Source: Symbiodinium natans (Eukaryota > Sar > Dinophyceae > Suessiales > Symbiodiniaceae). Taken from it: a stretch of DNA of 64,000 bases. Location: assembly GCA_905221605.1 (NCBI GenBank), contig CAJNDS010000227.1:97501-161500 (forward strand), read 5' to 3'. Both the position numbers and the translations under genes were made by a program. Positions within the stretch are counted from its first letter, which is position 1. Each line of letters opens with the position of its first letter. Shown one piece after another: positions 21,821-36,224 of this stretch. A model generated the notes under the pieces. That model made no database searches, had not been told where the DNA came from, and worked only from the letters and a program-made list of their open reading frames with translations.

Positions 21821-22529
21821 TTACCGAGCATGCGCTGAAAGAGACCGGGAATTCCCAGCCGCATGAGCGTCCTCGTCAACCAAGCTCAGAATGGCGTAGC
21901 AGTACTGCAGGGGGGCTGTGACCCGGAATGCCTCGCTAGTCGCAGAGTTTTTGTTTGCGCAACTTTGCCTGCTTCGCTTGGCTAGGCCATGTGCCCATTG
22001 CCAGTTGAAGGAAGCTGTGTATCGGGCCTGAGTCGGCACAATGACAGTGTTTCGACCGTGATGACATGTTTTAACCAGAGTAGCCACAGCATGCACAAGT
22101 CTCCATAGCTTCCAGTAAGGGACGAACATATTTGTGGACGTCTGTCTGAAGCTTCAGAGAAACTGGTTCATGGCCTGCGCAAACGATTTCGATGCCGCTG
22201 CAGGCTCGCTGGTCAAGCTAGGATGTACACAGTTTCCAGTTGCAGCTCGAGCAACAGCTTCTGGCAATGCCTTTTCTGATGCTTCAGCGGCTGGATGCTG
22301 CTGTTGATTTTTAAGCCGGATGAAATCAGTGGTAGCTCAATGTTGCACATGACCGCAAAGCGTGACTTCGCTTCTCTGCACCAGGACTGTACTGCAAACT
22401 CCCACCGTACAGAAGATCCTTTTCCATGACGGTTGGGTGGTGGCTGCTTCCATCCGTCTCGCATTTTCCTAGTATCAGGATCATGTACGCCCAAAGGAAA
22501 AGGATCATCTGCACCGTCTGTACCCATAC
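21821..22529 (-). CDS. unrecognised gene, one strong exon and a possible second
   Basis: The exon at 22231-22529 starts after acceptor acaaacag and ends at donor gtgtac. Its 99 complete codons are open and look coding, with segments GVHDPDTRKMRDGWKQPPPN, SSVRWEFAVQSWCREAKSRF and KHQKRHCQKLLLELQLET. A second stretch at about 21821-21930 (FRVTAPLQYCYAILSLVDED) ends in a stop and may be the C-terminal exon. No family is recognised. It could be the downstream part of the locus at 24231-26453, because the strand and splice style are the same. Confidence 0.42.
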
Positions 22530-22639
22530 CTGTTTGTTGCTCTAACCTACCAAACTGCACACACCTCACACACCAATTTCGGATCACCTGCACCCATAGC
22601 ACCGCAAACAGTGCACCCTAGCACTTTCGACCAACAGGG

Positions 22640-23060
22640 CTGGGCTTGCCAGCTAACATCTCCTTCCAGGGCTTAGGACTTGCCAGCCAACATCCCGTTT
22701 GGGAATCTTGGGTTTGCCAGCCGACACATCAACTTTGGATGTAGGGTCCACCAACATCCTCTTTTGAGGTTTAGGTCTGAAGATGCCCAGCCAAGATCTG
22801 CTTTTAGGGTTTGGGCTTGGCAGCCAACATCTCCGCATAGAGTCCGGAGCATGCCAAACAAACATCCAATCGAAAGCTGGTTGTGATGAAACCCACCCCT
22901 TCTCATCAAGCGATAGCATGGAGGCAAAAGGAAACTGCCGCGTGATATTTCGTCAAAACCCATCCTTTTCTTCCGGCGATACAAGCGCGGGTAATCGCGG
23001 GTAGCATGGAGGCAACCGGAGACTCCGAGCGAGATGTTTGCCGAAACTCACCCCATTGGT
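22640..23060. repeat. two adjacent degenerate repeat families
   Basis: From about 22640 to 22850, a unit of about 50-60 bp recurs around gggcttgccagccaacatc with TTTAGGG-like bits between copies. From about 22880 to 23060, a unit of about 100 bp recurs twice around tagcatggaggcaa and accggagactccgagcgaga. Confidence 0.7.
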
Positions 23061-24230
23061 GAGGCCATGACGCGGAGGAAGCACGCCGCTAGCTAGCGAT
23101 ACGTTCAACTTATTTTTCTAAACCCACCGGAAGACTTGGAGAGTTCGTGGTTCGGCGTTTCGGATCCTTTCGGGACCAGCTTCTATTTCTACTTGATATC
23201 ACCCAGGGTTTCAAACTTTTGGAGCTGCGACTCTAGATGAAACTCAGAGGGGCCCACGGTTGCACCGGCCCGGATCGAAAGTTACATTTTTCAGGCTGGA
23301 ATACCACCGCACGCGGCCTAAGCGACCTCATTGAATCCAGGTCCCAATTACCCATACCTGTTGCTGTCCGTCCCCTAAAAAACAGAGAGATCAACCACTC
23401 GAGTGGCTGAAGCGGATGCCCTCCAACCACGCAGGCTTGTGTGCTATGCAACAATGACTTTGGATCCACTAGCTGATCCTGCATCCTCCATGGTTCAAAG
23501 TCAGGAGAGTCTAAGAATTAGAAATGTGGTGCCTCTGTTAATCTCCCAGAGTCTGCGACAACGACAAGAATAACCAAAGACGCGCTTTGACAGGCCTTGA
23601 GATTTCATCCTCACGTAGGCATTCACCCGTACATCGTTCCCTGGCTTGATGGCACTGACCAGCCACAATGCTACTGGACAGCTAGATTAGGACGACATGC
23701 ATCTTCATGGCAGCTAAGGAGCTCTCGCCAAAGTCCTGCATGGGTGGCCGAGACAACAGTTTACATGTGTTCACATCTTGAACTGAAGATAGCTCGTGGT
23801 GTCCTTGAACTGTGTGATGCCTGTCACATTCTTGACCAGCAAACCTGAGAGGTCGAAGCACAACCGACCACGAACATACATCGAAAGCACACACCAGTTC
23901 GGAGATGCTGAGACTCCAGCGAACCTCATATTGTTCCTGCGAGCCGGAAACTCTCAAAGCTATGGCATGGAGACAATGAATGGCGTTCTTGCCTTGTGAG
24001 GCTACTGCCCAAGCAACTGAAAGCTAGACTCTTGTATGCTAGAAGATCTAGAAGTCATCAATCCCCTGGCCTGGGGCACATGTCTGAAGTCGACCTGCAG
24101 AGGTGAGAATGGAAACCGGAACTGAATTCTCAGGGGTCGGAAGAGTTTCGCTTCTAGTAGTCTAAGCTAAAAGTACCAAGGAGCTTCAAGGCACTAAGTC
24201 ACTACGATCTCAAATCTCTCAGAATGTCAC

Positions 24231-26453
24231 CTGCCTGTGGCGGCGGTCGCTTCGGAGTCCCAATGTCCACCTCAACTGTCGAGGGATCCCTTGTCAGAAT
24301 ACCCGGACATGTTCGCGATGACACACGAACGCCATGCTGCAGCACATCAAATCGAGAATTCAGGTCGGCACCCAGCACCGTAAACTTCCAACCCGCCTTC
24401 AGAGCAGGTTCGCAGATACTGAATTTCATGTATACTTGGATAACATTGCATAAATACTCTGTTGAAAATGTCCCGCTGCGGTTCCTTGGGCCCCCTTCCC
24501 CCAAAAAACGAGTTCAGTTAGGATTCAGATGGGTTCAGGGACCGCCGAGACTTCTTGCTTCTGCCTTGATGTTGGCTTTCAGACGCTGCGTCCCTTGGTC
24601 TTAGTGACACGGGCCTGCTTTAATGGCCTTCATGTTGCACTCTCTTTAGTTTATTTACCTGCTAGAATTACACAAGTTTCCCGGGACTATTCTGCGAAGT
24701 CAGTTTGTTGGGGTCACCTGCCACAATCACAAATCGGGGTGGGGGGGGGGGGGGGTAACCTTTGTTGCATTGGGCAGCTGCAGTCCGAAACACTCAGGTA
24801 CAGGGCTCTCTCAAGCTCGGCTAAAGGCTTCAGGCCTGAAGGGCCGTGGACGTTAGGGGAGCCAAAGCCAGGAAAATCCAGAAAGCTAAGCCTGGCCAGC
24901 TCCGTCTCAAACCTTTTGAGTTTCATTACGAAAGGAGGCTATAAACACAAGTTCTTGGGATTAGGTCAGCTGCAGCCTGAGGCCCCTTTGCCTTCTGCTG
25001 GTTCAAAAATCCCAGGTAGGGAGCAAAGGCCATCCCCTGCCTCCCCTCCCATTCAACCCCAAACCCTAAACCGGGATGAGACGGCTTCAGCCCGTCTTCA
25101 AGCCTTTTAAGACCCCGGGTCTTCGTCTTCGTAGCTGGCTGCGTGGTCTTGCTCATGGCTTCGATATGAGAATTCGGGCCTGAGCAACAAAATGCTGCAT
25201 GCCATGAAGGCCTCCAGGCTTCGGCTTCGCTCCAGCCTAAACCCAACTGAGGTCGGCGGGTTGAGCCGCGGGTTTCTGAGTGGATTTGCAAATAAGGTGC
25301 CTTCCTGTAACTCCTAGAGAAGTGAGACAGCGCCAAGAGGCTAGTAAATAGTCTCTCAGCACTCCATGAGGCTGAAGGACGTTCGAGCATGTGGTGAATT
25401 TCTTGATCGCATCAGCCCTGGCCTGTTTTCCTGCAACCTCTTGTCCGAATAGAGATCGGTGGTCCTCAGCACGACGAAGATGGATCCAAGTTCATCCAAG
25501 CACCTTCTCAACACATTTCTAGACTCGAACCTGTGTCTCAGCACCCGGGCTCAATGGGTTCGAGCTGACTTGGAGCCAAGGTCGGCTTTATTGTGCCAAC
25601 GCCTGTCAGGAGACTCAGGAAGTATTCGAGTCCCCCGGGCTTCTTCGCCTCTTCAGGAGAGCATGGATAGCTCGATGGAGGGCCAGGGGCCCAAAAAGGC
25701 CGGGATCATCGACATGCTGCAGACAACCGCTAGGCAATGCGTGCTCTTTCAGATCGGCTGCGTTCATCGCTTCGAGGTGCCGAGCCTAGGTTCTCGCACA
25801 TTCACAGGTTCCTGGGCGCGCCTTCTGCCTTGTCGCCCGACAGCCTGTTCGGTCCAAGTCGGGCTCGAAAACACAATGCGTAGCACACTGTCAGAAACGA
25901 TCAATCGCTGGTGACCAGAAACAGCAATCCAAGCAGCCTCTTGGCGTTTCGGTTGATCCTTTCACCAATTGGCTCCTTCCAGCGAAAAGCCGTATACACC
26001 AGCACCGGCCACAATCTTGGTTTTCGCCGAGCATCGGGCCTCCTTCTCCGGTGACAGGTTCTTCTGAACCCATTTCTTGTTCATGCCCTTTCCGCACAAC
26101 TGTGGGCGCACAGTCGAACAGAAAGCAGCAGATTGGCCTCTCGCAGGTCTCTGGCTTGAAGCGCGAGCCATCTGTCCTTCCAACATGCGAAATTTTCAAT
26201 GTAATTTATTTTCAGTTCAAAGCTCTCCAAAAGGCGACGGTTTCTGCAGACACCGGCGCCTCAACATCGATCAAGGCCCTGCCCAGTACCCTCTCCTGCA
26301 AAGGGATGAAAAGTGGACAATGAGAAGCTCGCATCAATACGTTCTCCTGCACGCACGCGCACACGAGCCCTGATGGATGAGCCTCTTTTGCACCCATGTT
26401 GGGATTGCCAAAGCTCGGCTTGTAGATGCTGGGGAAGCGTCGTTTAAACTCTG
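24231..26453 (-). CDS. unrecognised multi-exon gene, at least four exons joined in phase
   Basis: Exon 26392-26453 (EFKRRFPSIYKPSFGNPNMG) has a GC donor. It joins in phase to 26224-26295, exactly 24 codons (ERVLGRALIDVEAPVSAE...), also with a GC donor. That joins to 25966-26099 (CGKGMNKKWVQKNLSPEKEA and then AGAGVYGFSLEGAN) with a GT donor. That joins to 25423-25503 (CLDELGSIFVVLRTTDLYSD) with a GC donor. A further exon at 24231-24396 (AGWKFTVLGADLNSRFDVLQ and following) has a GT donor but requires one more exon between. Four consecutive phase-consistent junctions make a real gene likely. I do not recognise the family. The 5' end and the stop are not located. Confidence 0.6.
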
Positions 26454-27089
26454 CTGCAAAGAAGCGCATGTTTTGGTTTCGCTCCCACAAAAAACTGTTT
26501 ACTCACGTCCCTAGTGTGCTCGCAGGCTTACTACGTCGTGCGCATGCCCTCCCAAGTTCAGAGCTCGCGGCAAGTGCCAAATTTCGTGTGGCCCTAACTG
26601 CTACAATCTTCGCGTTGGTGTAGCCGAGGAAAAGTTCAGATCGGCTGTGGCTTCAAAATCGCACATTCCGGATGCTGTTTATGCGAAGGTTTGGGGCATG
26701 CACCCTCGACTGAAAACCGCGCTGAGATGCATCGGAACTCGATCTCCAAGTTTAGTGCCTCAACTTGTGCCTGGCTTGAAATTAAGGGGTGTTAGCTTAA
26801 GCGACGTTGTTGTTGGATCCCTAGTCGAATTCGTGTGCCAGGATAAGTGCATGTCCCTCAACTTTATCTTCAAAGAAGAGGCAAGCCTTTTGCTAAACTC
26901 TCTCTCTTACTCACGGATGACACGGATCCCCTTGTATGACGTCGTTAATGTGTTTCTCTCTCTCTCTCTCTCACCGAGATCATTGAGATCGTTCGGAGGC
27001 TCGCGAGGCTTACAACGAAGGTGGGTAAAAAGAAAACACCGTTATAAAACACTGTATACTAAGTTACTAAAAACCGACATAGAGCGATA

Positions 27090-27860
27090 AAGCCACTGTT
27101 AGCCCATAACCCGCGAGAAGCCGGCAAGCCGATAAGAGTCGCTAAGCCGAAAAACCGCCTCCAGTATAAGCCGATAAGCCGCGAAGCCGATAAACGGATT
27201 ATAAGTCAGTAATCCGAAAACAGCTATACGCCCATGAAACCAAACCACAAAGCAAAAACAGCCATTAGCGATAAAAGGATATCAGTCGATAAGCCGAAAG
27301 ACCGCCATCAGCAGAAAAACCGCCATCAGCCGATAAACCGGTATAAGCCGATAATAAGTGTCCCCACATGGTTTAAAGCATATACAGCACTCCGATGCAT
27401 AGGCCGCTCCCTGTGCATCATGAGCGCACGGAAAACAAATGGATTCGAGCCTCAATGGCTCAGCCGAGGCTTCCACACTTACAACTGTGTTTAGCCCCTA
27501 CCCAACCAACCATGCCGTAAACACAGGAACAACCGAACATAAACACTGTCGACCGATGTGAACCGACATAAGGCGACATACCGCATAATTAATTACTAAA
27601 GTTAAGCCGAAAAACCGATCTGCTTCGATGAGCCGGAAAAAAGCAGCTATCAGCCGATAATCAACACGATATAAGTCAATTACCTGGAAAACACGCTAAG
27701 AGCCGATAATAAACCGACATGAGGCGGCTAACCAAAAATTAGAAGCCAACGCAAGAGTAGAATCGACACGAGCCGATGAGCCGATACGAGTCCATAGGCC
27801 AAAAAAAGCTGCAAACTGATGAAACCGACATAATAATAATACTAATGATATAAGCCGATA
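27090..27860. repeat. degenerate GCCGATAAG array
   Basis: Variants of gccgataag, gccgataaaccg and ccgccatcagccgata recur at irregular spacing over about 770 bp, often preceded by aaaaccg. The array is interrupted at 27371-27528 by the dispersed element and resumes after it, which suggests that the element inserted into the array. Confidence 0.85.
27371..27528. mobile_element. dispersed repeat, copy A (possible SINE-like element)
   Basis: About 158 bp match copy B at 46391-46571 in the same orientation. The longest shared core is aaaacaaatggattcgagcc and what follows, to gccgtaaacacagga. Read on the minus strand, the core contains GGCTCGAATCC, one base off the Pol III B-box consensus. About 60 bases upstream of it is a weak A-box-like TGGTTGGTTGGG. 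This order fits a tRNA-derived SINE, but two copies are too few to prove mobility. Confidence 0.6.
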
Positions 27861-28794
27861 GATGATCCACCATTCTACCCATGAGGCGATTCGCGGCCTG
27901 ACCAGGGTTCTCTGAGGCAGCTGACCATGGAAGCCCGAGCCTCTTCACGGGTCAGCTAGTGCTAATGGGCCCTTGGGGTCACGGGCACACCGACTAATAT
28001 CGGCTTATATCTGCAACTATCGGGTGAACAGTATCGGCTGCAGCAACCATTGAGCAATTGATGAGCCACTTGTGTCCGAGGCTTAGTTAGGGGCTTCACA
28101 TTTTCCGTCGTTCTGACGCGTACCGAGGGGCCATCGGCACAAGCAAGGGAAAGACAAAATGGGAGAAAACACACTACCGTGGTCTGGCGATACACGGTGA
28201 AGGCAATACGGCACAGGCGCTTGCTGCATCTCTTGGGCAAACAGGGAAAACAAAACAGCCACAATCTATTGACAGAACACTGAAGAGTGCCGAGAAAGAG
28301 CCTTACTAAGCAAACAAGATATCAAGGATAGTCATCCAGTTGCTCATTGAATGAAAAGCAGAGTGCAATGTCGGCCTGCTCTGAAACAAGTGGCCTGCTA
28401 GAATTCTTACTTCATACTCGATCAGCTGTGGATTCGACCCTCCCTGACTGTTGCTTTGAATTTCCCAGTCATTGTATTACATGCAGCCGGCACAAAGGCT
28501 TAGTTCTGCGAGACTGTTGCAGCGACGAAGCCGACAAAGGTCGCAACAATCAATGCGGCAACAGGTGCGCAGCTGAATTTGCCCTGAAAGATCCTGAAAG
28601 CTACGTAACAGCGGTAGATAGCGCGGTAGCTGGTGCACAGGTCCTGGCTAGTGTAAGTGCCCACGTCGGCAATCACCTGGCACGATGCTCGTGTGTCAAA
28701 ATGCGTTTCGGTGCCTTGGTGCCCTGCACCATGGAAGACAAACGTTGCCTCGAGCGGACTGAGTATTCTGAGTAGGCTTTGTGACAGCTAGGCC

Positions 28795-29800
28795 TCGATC
28801 TGCAAAGTTCCGGCGCCGGGCACGGTTGTCTCGATCCTCAAACTCGAGTTCAACAGATACCACGCAACCAACGGCTCTGCCAGCATGGCTACTCTGGTTC
28901 ACAATGCCACCGAGGGTCTCAACACTCGTGTAGAAATCGCAACCGGACCCATCTTCCAGCACCATCTTGGCAAGAAGATGCAAGAAGATGCAAGATGCGT
29001 TTTCTGAAATCCTAACACCACACGTGCTGAGTTGCCCCTGCCAGCACAACTAAAGAAATATGAGACCGAGTGCAAGTACTTGCGCACGAGACTTCCGCTG
29101 CAGGTGGTCTGGCATGCCGTTCACTTTGGCAACCTCAGAACGCACCGGCGTTCTGCAACTGTGTGGATTGGTCAGACTTAGGCAGTGCTTGATGAAAACC
29201 CAGGAAAAACACAAAAAACAAAAAACAGGGTGGCCAAAAACAAAAGTCCCTAGCACTTTGGCTTATTCGAGTTTGCAGCGTGTGAAGATGGCTCATGTCA
29301 GCCTGTTCACACCCAAGCTAACACTGGACAAGACAACGATATGCTACCACCGAAGAAACAAGCATCTTTGTCACAGCGACGTCCCCAAAGCCATGAACGG
29401 ATAGCAAGGTGGTGATGAACGCCATCAAGAGATCAAGAGACTTGTGCAGCATATCACTATCTGGTGACCCGATGAAACCAAGCAACCACGTACACGCCGC
29501 TGTCCTCGGTAAGCTTGATGTCCTGGTCCTTGGGCGACGTAAATAGACGAAACATTTAGTGCAACCATCCCCTCACCCGGCTCATCAAGTTCTTGCGCAT
29601 CTGCTGTTCACACAGAATCCCACAAGTCAGCTAGGTCTGAGGCGAGAGTGAGCCCACGCACGGTCAGGATACACACCTTGAGGACAACATCCTGCTGCAC
29701 CTCGGAGTCTCCGCTACAGCCAAGGGATCGGAGACTGCACTCCTCGGAGGCTGCTGGCCCAAAGTCTGCGAAGCGGCAGCAGCCACTTTCCTTCTTTTGC
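28795..29800 (-). CDS. unrecognised multi-exon gene (partial)
   Basis: Four exon-like stretches occur in order. First is one ending at 29677 with a GT donor (SGDSEVQQDVVLK). Second is one starting at 29528 (DQDIKLTEDSGVY, GT donor). Third is one near 29380-29450 (SLDLLMAFITTLLSVHGFGD). Fourth is 28795-28965, exactly 57 codons (MVLEDGSGCDFYTSVETLGG to RRRNFADR), with acceptor gccaag and GC donor gcctag. The last is the strongest. All are phase 0 as drawn. No domain is recognised. The 5' end may lie beyond 29.8 kb, and the stop was not found. Confidence 0.48.
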
Positions 29801-31900
<2,100 letters not shown>

Positions 31901-31904
31901 ACTA

Positions 31905-32281
31905 CTACCACGGCGGGGAAGGCAACCTCATGTGCAACACCAGCTTGAGTACTGCATCACTTTGTTTCCAGCTTCGCATGATGCTCGACTTGAATGACTT
32001 GACGAATGCAAACGAGCCATGTCCACGCCTGATGTTTAGACATCTGTCCAAAAAGAAGTTCCTGCCAGGGCTGGATTTACAAGTCAACAAGAAAGCTACA
32101 TGGAGGTCACGGTGCCTCACAACTATCTCCTGCCCCAAATGCTGTTGGTCTGCATAGCATACGGCATACGGCTTCCATGGGCTTCCCGAGGTTCAGCAGC
32201 ACCAACCCGTTGAGATCCCCCCCGCCTTGCCGCGTGGGCCTCGCTGTCAGAGGAAGACTCGGCCAGGAAAATGTTTTGCAC
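31905..32281 (-). CDS. candidate exons of an unrecognised gene
   Basis: A stretch from 32281 down to about 32228 follows acceptor gtggtcag and reads VQNIFLAESSSDSEAHAA before a GC donor. A second, at about 31905-32070, follows acceptor tggcag, reads NFFLDRCLNIRRGHGSFAFV and ends in a stop. Phase between the two is not established. Support is coding appearance and splice sites only. Confidence 0.28.
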
Positions 32282-32700
32282 CTGACCACGATGTTGTGGC
32301 TCAACATCCTCTCTCTGCAATTGATGAAGAAAAAGTACTTTGCTTGGCCAAATCTCCCATAGGCCACAGGTTTGCCTCTTGAGCACTCGCGCCACACAAG
32401 AGCAGCATCCGGATGACGTTGGGCCAACAGAGGAGGGAAGACCAGAATAGCACGGGCAGGGGCAAACCCTAACCCCCTTAAGTGGCTCCCGCCTTTGACT
32501 CTGTTCGAACTACCTTGTCTTAAACGAAGGGCTGCACGCACTGGCTCAGCCGTGTGGTGGGTTCCGACTTGAGTCAAAATAGCTACAGCTACGGGTCTTC
32601 TTCTTCCTGCGGGTGTGAGGGATCCAGGCTGTCTCCCTTCACCCGCACGGCTGTCAATGAGGGTACTTGTGTTGCTCTTCAGCCTGTTGACCTGGTCTCT

Positions 32701-32856
32701 TCTGCTTCTTCTTATTCTTCTTCTTCTGCTTCTTCTTCTTCTTCTTCTTCTTCTTCTTCTTCTTCTTCTTCTTCTTCTTCTTCTTCTTCTTCTTCTTCTT
32801 CTTCTTCTTCTTCTTCTTCTTCTTCTTCTTCTTCTTCTTCTTCTTCTTCTTCTTCG
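32701..32856. repeat. (TTC)n microsatellite
   Basis: About 150 bp of TTC triplets with a few interruptions near the left end. The reverse strand is (GAA)n, the triplex-forming type of repeat. Confidence 0.97.
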
Positions 32857-35096
32857 ACGGGGCTCTGTCACTCGCTCACACACGCAGAGTAAGAAGAGTC
32901 GAGGATGCCATAACAACGCGAACTGAGATGAACGTCTAAAGCTGCGCAACACTCACTGCTGACCAACAGGCTATCGTCAGATTTGTGGTTTGTGCAGCAC
33001 GAGCTGTATCACGCTCGGTGCGCAACCCGAAGATGCACATTCCTAGAAAAGCATACAAAGTGGTCAACAAGTTATCCTTCAAAGGATCGGTGCAACTGTG
33101 CAGGTATGTTTGCGCCACCACACAACTACCATCTTCACTGGCAAGAGCTTGGCTGAGGATGTTTTTTGAAATGCTCCGGCACCTGACTCCACGCTACTTC
33201 CCACCACGTTCAGGTCTGCACAAAGTGTGCTTCTAGCATTCTAGTATTAGTACCACCCTCGGATGTCAACTCGAAGCATGAAGACGCGAGGCAGCAACTT
33301 CAACTGAAATTCTGCCTCGGGGAAGACCTGGGAAAGAGTTGTCCTGAACCAGTTCTTGGTCCTCAAGACATGCAGATCTGCCACTCCAGCTCTGCGCCTT
33401 GTGACGATTAGATGCCCTGATGCAATCCAGTCCTTAGTCTGTCAAAATGCTGGAGGCCATGTCGCTGCCGGATGCGGCAGCAGAAGGCGTTCTTGGTGAC
33501 CTCAGATCGCAGCACGCGAAGCAAAAGGTTTGTTGTGACATTAGAAAAGGGTGGTGTCTGAGGGCGCAGCATACACTGGAACTGAGTGTCCGTCTGCTCC
33601 AAGATCCTCCTCGACCTCACAGTTGCACAGTTACAAGCTCTTAGCCCACGTGCTCCCAGCACCTACCTGGCAAGCTGCAAACTCCTACCAGTAGCAAGGG
33701 CAAACTGAACTTGATTTTTACCTCGAGCTCTCAGAATGCACATGAGATGCACAGAGTCAAAAACAGCCAAGACTAAGGAACAGCAACGCTACGTGCAGCC
33801 TGCCTTCCCATCTTCAAGTATTGCACGACGTTGCACTTGCCTCGAGAGCGAAGCTTGCAAGGAAGGGCCATTGGCCTGCTTTTTTTATCTTTATTATGTC
33901 TGCTTGGCGTTGGAACGTTGCCCTGCCATCGAGTGATCCTGAACCGAGCTGCCCAGTTTGAGTCTCCTTGACCTTGCGCGGGATGGCAGTTTTAAGCATC
34001 TCCTTGCCTCAGGAACGACAGGGGCGAAACAGCTTCAAATCCACCCTGAGGTCTCACTACATAGTATGACCTAGACTGATGGTCAGCACGTCTGTCCTGC
34101 GTTGTTTTTTATGAAGGAATGTGGTCAAACAGAAGCGCACCATGCGCACTCAGGGGAAGATGGGTCGCAGTAGGGCCTGACCCGCAAAGACTCCGAAAAT
34201 CAGATTTTTCCAGTCTGCCGCTCAGCCACTGAATCCTGCACTGGGAGTCAGCGTCTTGACCTTGATATCAGATGTTATCATTGGAGAGCAGCTTGGCTTG
34301 AGGTTGGGAGAAGTCATGTTGGAATTGTTTGATCAGTTGTTTGATCGGCTACACTAGCTTCTTTTGTTCACTGTGATAGCAAATTTCGGGCCAGGCCGTC
34401 TGACACTCCCCGGTTTCTCTCACACACTGGCCGAGTGAAGCTACAGTTCTGAAGTTCTGAGGCTTCTAAGGAAGGGAGTAAAGCTTCAGGGAGCCAGAGA
34501 AACCCAGGAAGCCAAGCCCACCCGGCTTGGTCTTAAAAGTCCTGACCGCTGTCCTTGCCAAGCACTGCCTGAAACACATTTCCTCATATGTAGCGCTGGC
34601 TCGAGGCCCAAAGCGGGTCTCTCCAAGCAGCCCAGTGGCACCTAGTGGCCTAGCCGCTTAGGCGTAGCCTTTCAAGAAAAGCCTCTTGCCTTCCCGCAGG
34701 CCGCGTGAGGTCGGTCAAACGGTAAACAGAGGGGGCGGTGCACCAACACTAATGTTCACCATGGCTCCGATTTCGCTGCGATCCGGCATGACAACATGAT
34801 GACATGCAATGGCTGCAGCTTGACGAGGCTGGGAGACACATGTTGCACATGACAAGGGGTCTCAGTGACAGAGGGGCCCGTGCGACCAAAACAAAAAACC
34901 TGTTTCCAGGCTCCATGCTGGACACCAGGCGGTCTCTCGCTCGAAACGCAGATCCTGTCACGTTATCTGTGAAGGGGGCTTTGCATCTGAAAACACTCAA
35001 GCACAACTCGCAAACATATCGGGTGCACGAATGAGGGGACGCGAATTGGTACGATCTCTCCTGTGGCATCCACCTGTCGAGCCAGGCAGTTCTCAC

Positions 35097-35181
35097 CCAG
35101 GCGCCAAGCAAGCACGAGTCCCAACATGTCGGTACCGGCACCCACGGCCGCCTTGACCAGAAAAAGCAAAGCTCCAGCCTC
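35097..35181 (-). CDS. candidate single exon, hydrophobic product
   Basis: Acceptor atttggcag and donor gtgaga bound an 85-nt exon encoding EAGALLFLVKAAVGAGTDML and then GLVLAWRL. The segment is hydrophobic and Gly/Ala-rich, as in a membrane helix. No neighbouring exon was found. The rest of 32.9-38.7 kb shows no supported gene. Confidence 0.3.
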
Positions 35182-35754
35182 CTGCCAAATTTGTGCAAAG
35201 TGGAGCATGAGCCACTTCACAGAAGGCATAGAAGCCAGAGAAGCAATGCTGAAACCATGCCATTTTTGAGACATGCCGAACAAAACTGGACACCTAAGCA
35301 CGCCCATGAATCCTCCCACACGTTGACGTGCTCGGGTGGTGCCCAATACACCTTGTGCCATGTTGGACTCACTAAGCACTTTGTTTAAGTACACAGGCGA
35401 GGTGCAACTCCTGGAGCGTTGAACTTGATCAACAGGAAGTGCTTGGAATCCTGCCAACGGAGTTGCGCATGTTGCGCATACGGTGTCCAACATGACTAGC
35501 CCTTGCCAGACCTTCCGCGTGCACAGTCCCATGCAACACTTGCTCCGCCGTGCTGCCCAGACCTCCCCTGCGATGCATCAATCGATCGCGCAGCGGCTGT
35601 TGTTCTCTGCGGTTGCGTATCGTTTTCGGGGGTCGTTTTATCCGCCAGAACCGAAGATTGTTTCATTTTCACAGGAACGGGAACAGCTGCAGCGTTTACG
35701 CGACTGAACCGTTCAAGACACGTTTCAAGGGCTGCGGCTGATACCTGATGTTGG

Positions 35755-35965
35755 ACTTCAACTCAGGGTTCAGAGACCCAATTTTCGAGGGCTCGGAAGT
35801 TCGTACGTCGAGGGAATGTCGTATGTTCAGGAGAATATTCGGTTTTCAGAGACCAAATTTCGATGGTTTAGACTGAATTCTCCGGGTTCAGAGCTTGAAT
35901 TTTCAGGGTTCGGAGACCGAATATAACCGAATTTCCAGGGTGTGGAACCAGATTTTTCGGGAACA
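35755..35965. repeat. degenerate array of about 30-bp TTCAGAGACC-containing units
   Basis: Variants of gaattttcagggttcagaga recur six or seven times at intervals of about 25-40 bp. Internal forms include ttcggagaccgaatataacc and ttttcagagaccaaatttcg. Confidence 0.75.
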
Positions 35966-36224
35966 GGGAAGTTTTCATGTTCGGGGGTATCAGAGAAGTG
36001 CCATTTCAGGGCTTGAATTACAAATGATTCGTTCGCTGCACTTTTGTTTGACACGGAGTATGTAAATTGAAGAATTTCAGTTCTTCAATCGTACATCTTG
36101 CTTAGAGTCTTCCGGAAGCATTGTTTGTGAGTCTTGGACAGCCGTTTAGGTGCTACAGCACACAAGGGCATGCCAGGCATATGCTCGGAGCTTTAAGAGC
36201 TTACGGTTCTTTCGGGTTTGGGGC

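Larger units (their letters stand above)
26454..28794. other. spacer dominated by GCCGATAAG repeats
   Basis: A (TC)n run sits at about 26957-26972. The GCCGATAAG array and one copy of the dispersed element fill most of 27.1-27.9 kb. Short open stretches remain on both strands near 28.0-28.7 kb, but none has both a good acceptor and a good donor. Confidence 0.5.

Noticed and set aside
25459-25914. 151-codon plus ORF
   Set aside because: The phase-matched minus exon at 25423-25503 overlaps it, and no splice sites or homology support the plus frame.
27440-27470. A real tRNA gene at the B-box-like sequence of the dispersed element
   Set aside because: No acceptor stem or anticodon arm can be folded, and the distance between A- and B-like boxes is too long without an intron.
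32107-32952. 281-residue minus ORF with a long poly-Arg stretch
   Set aside because: The poly-Arg is the reading of (GAA)n/(AGA)n. Only the small exon-like part near 32.23-32.28 kb has splice sites.
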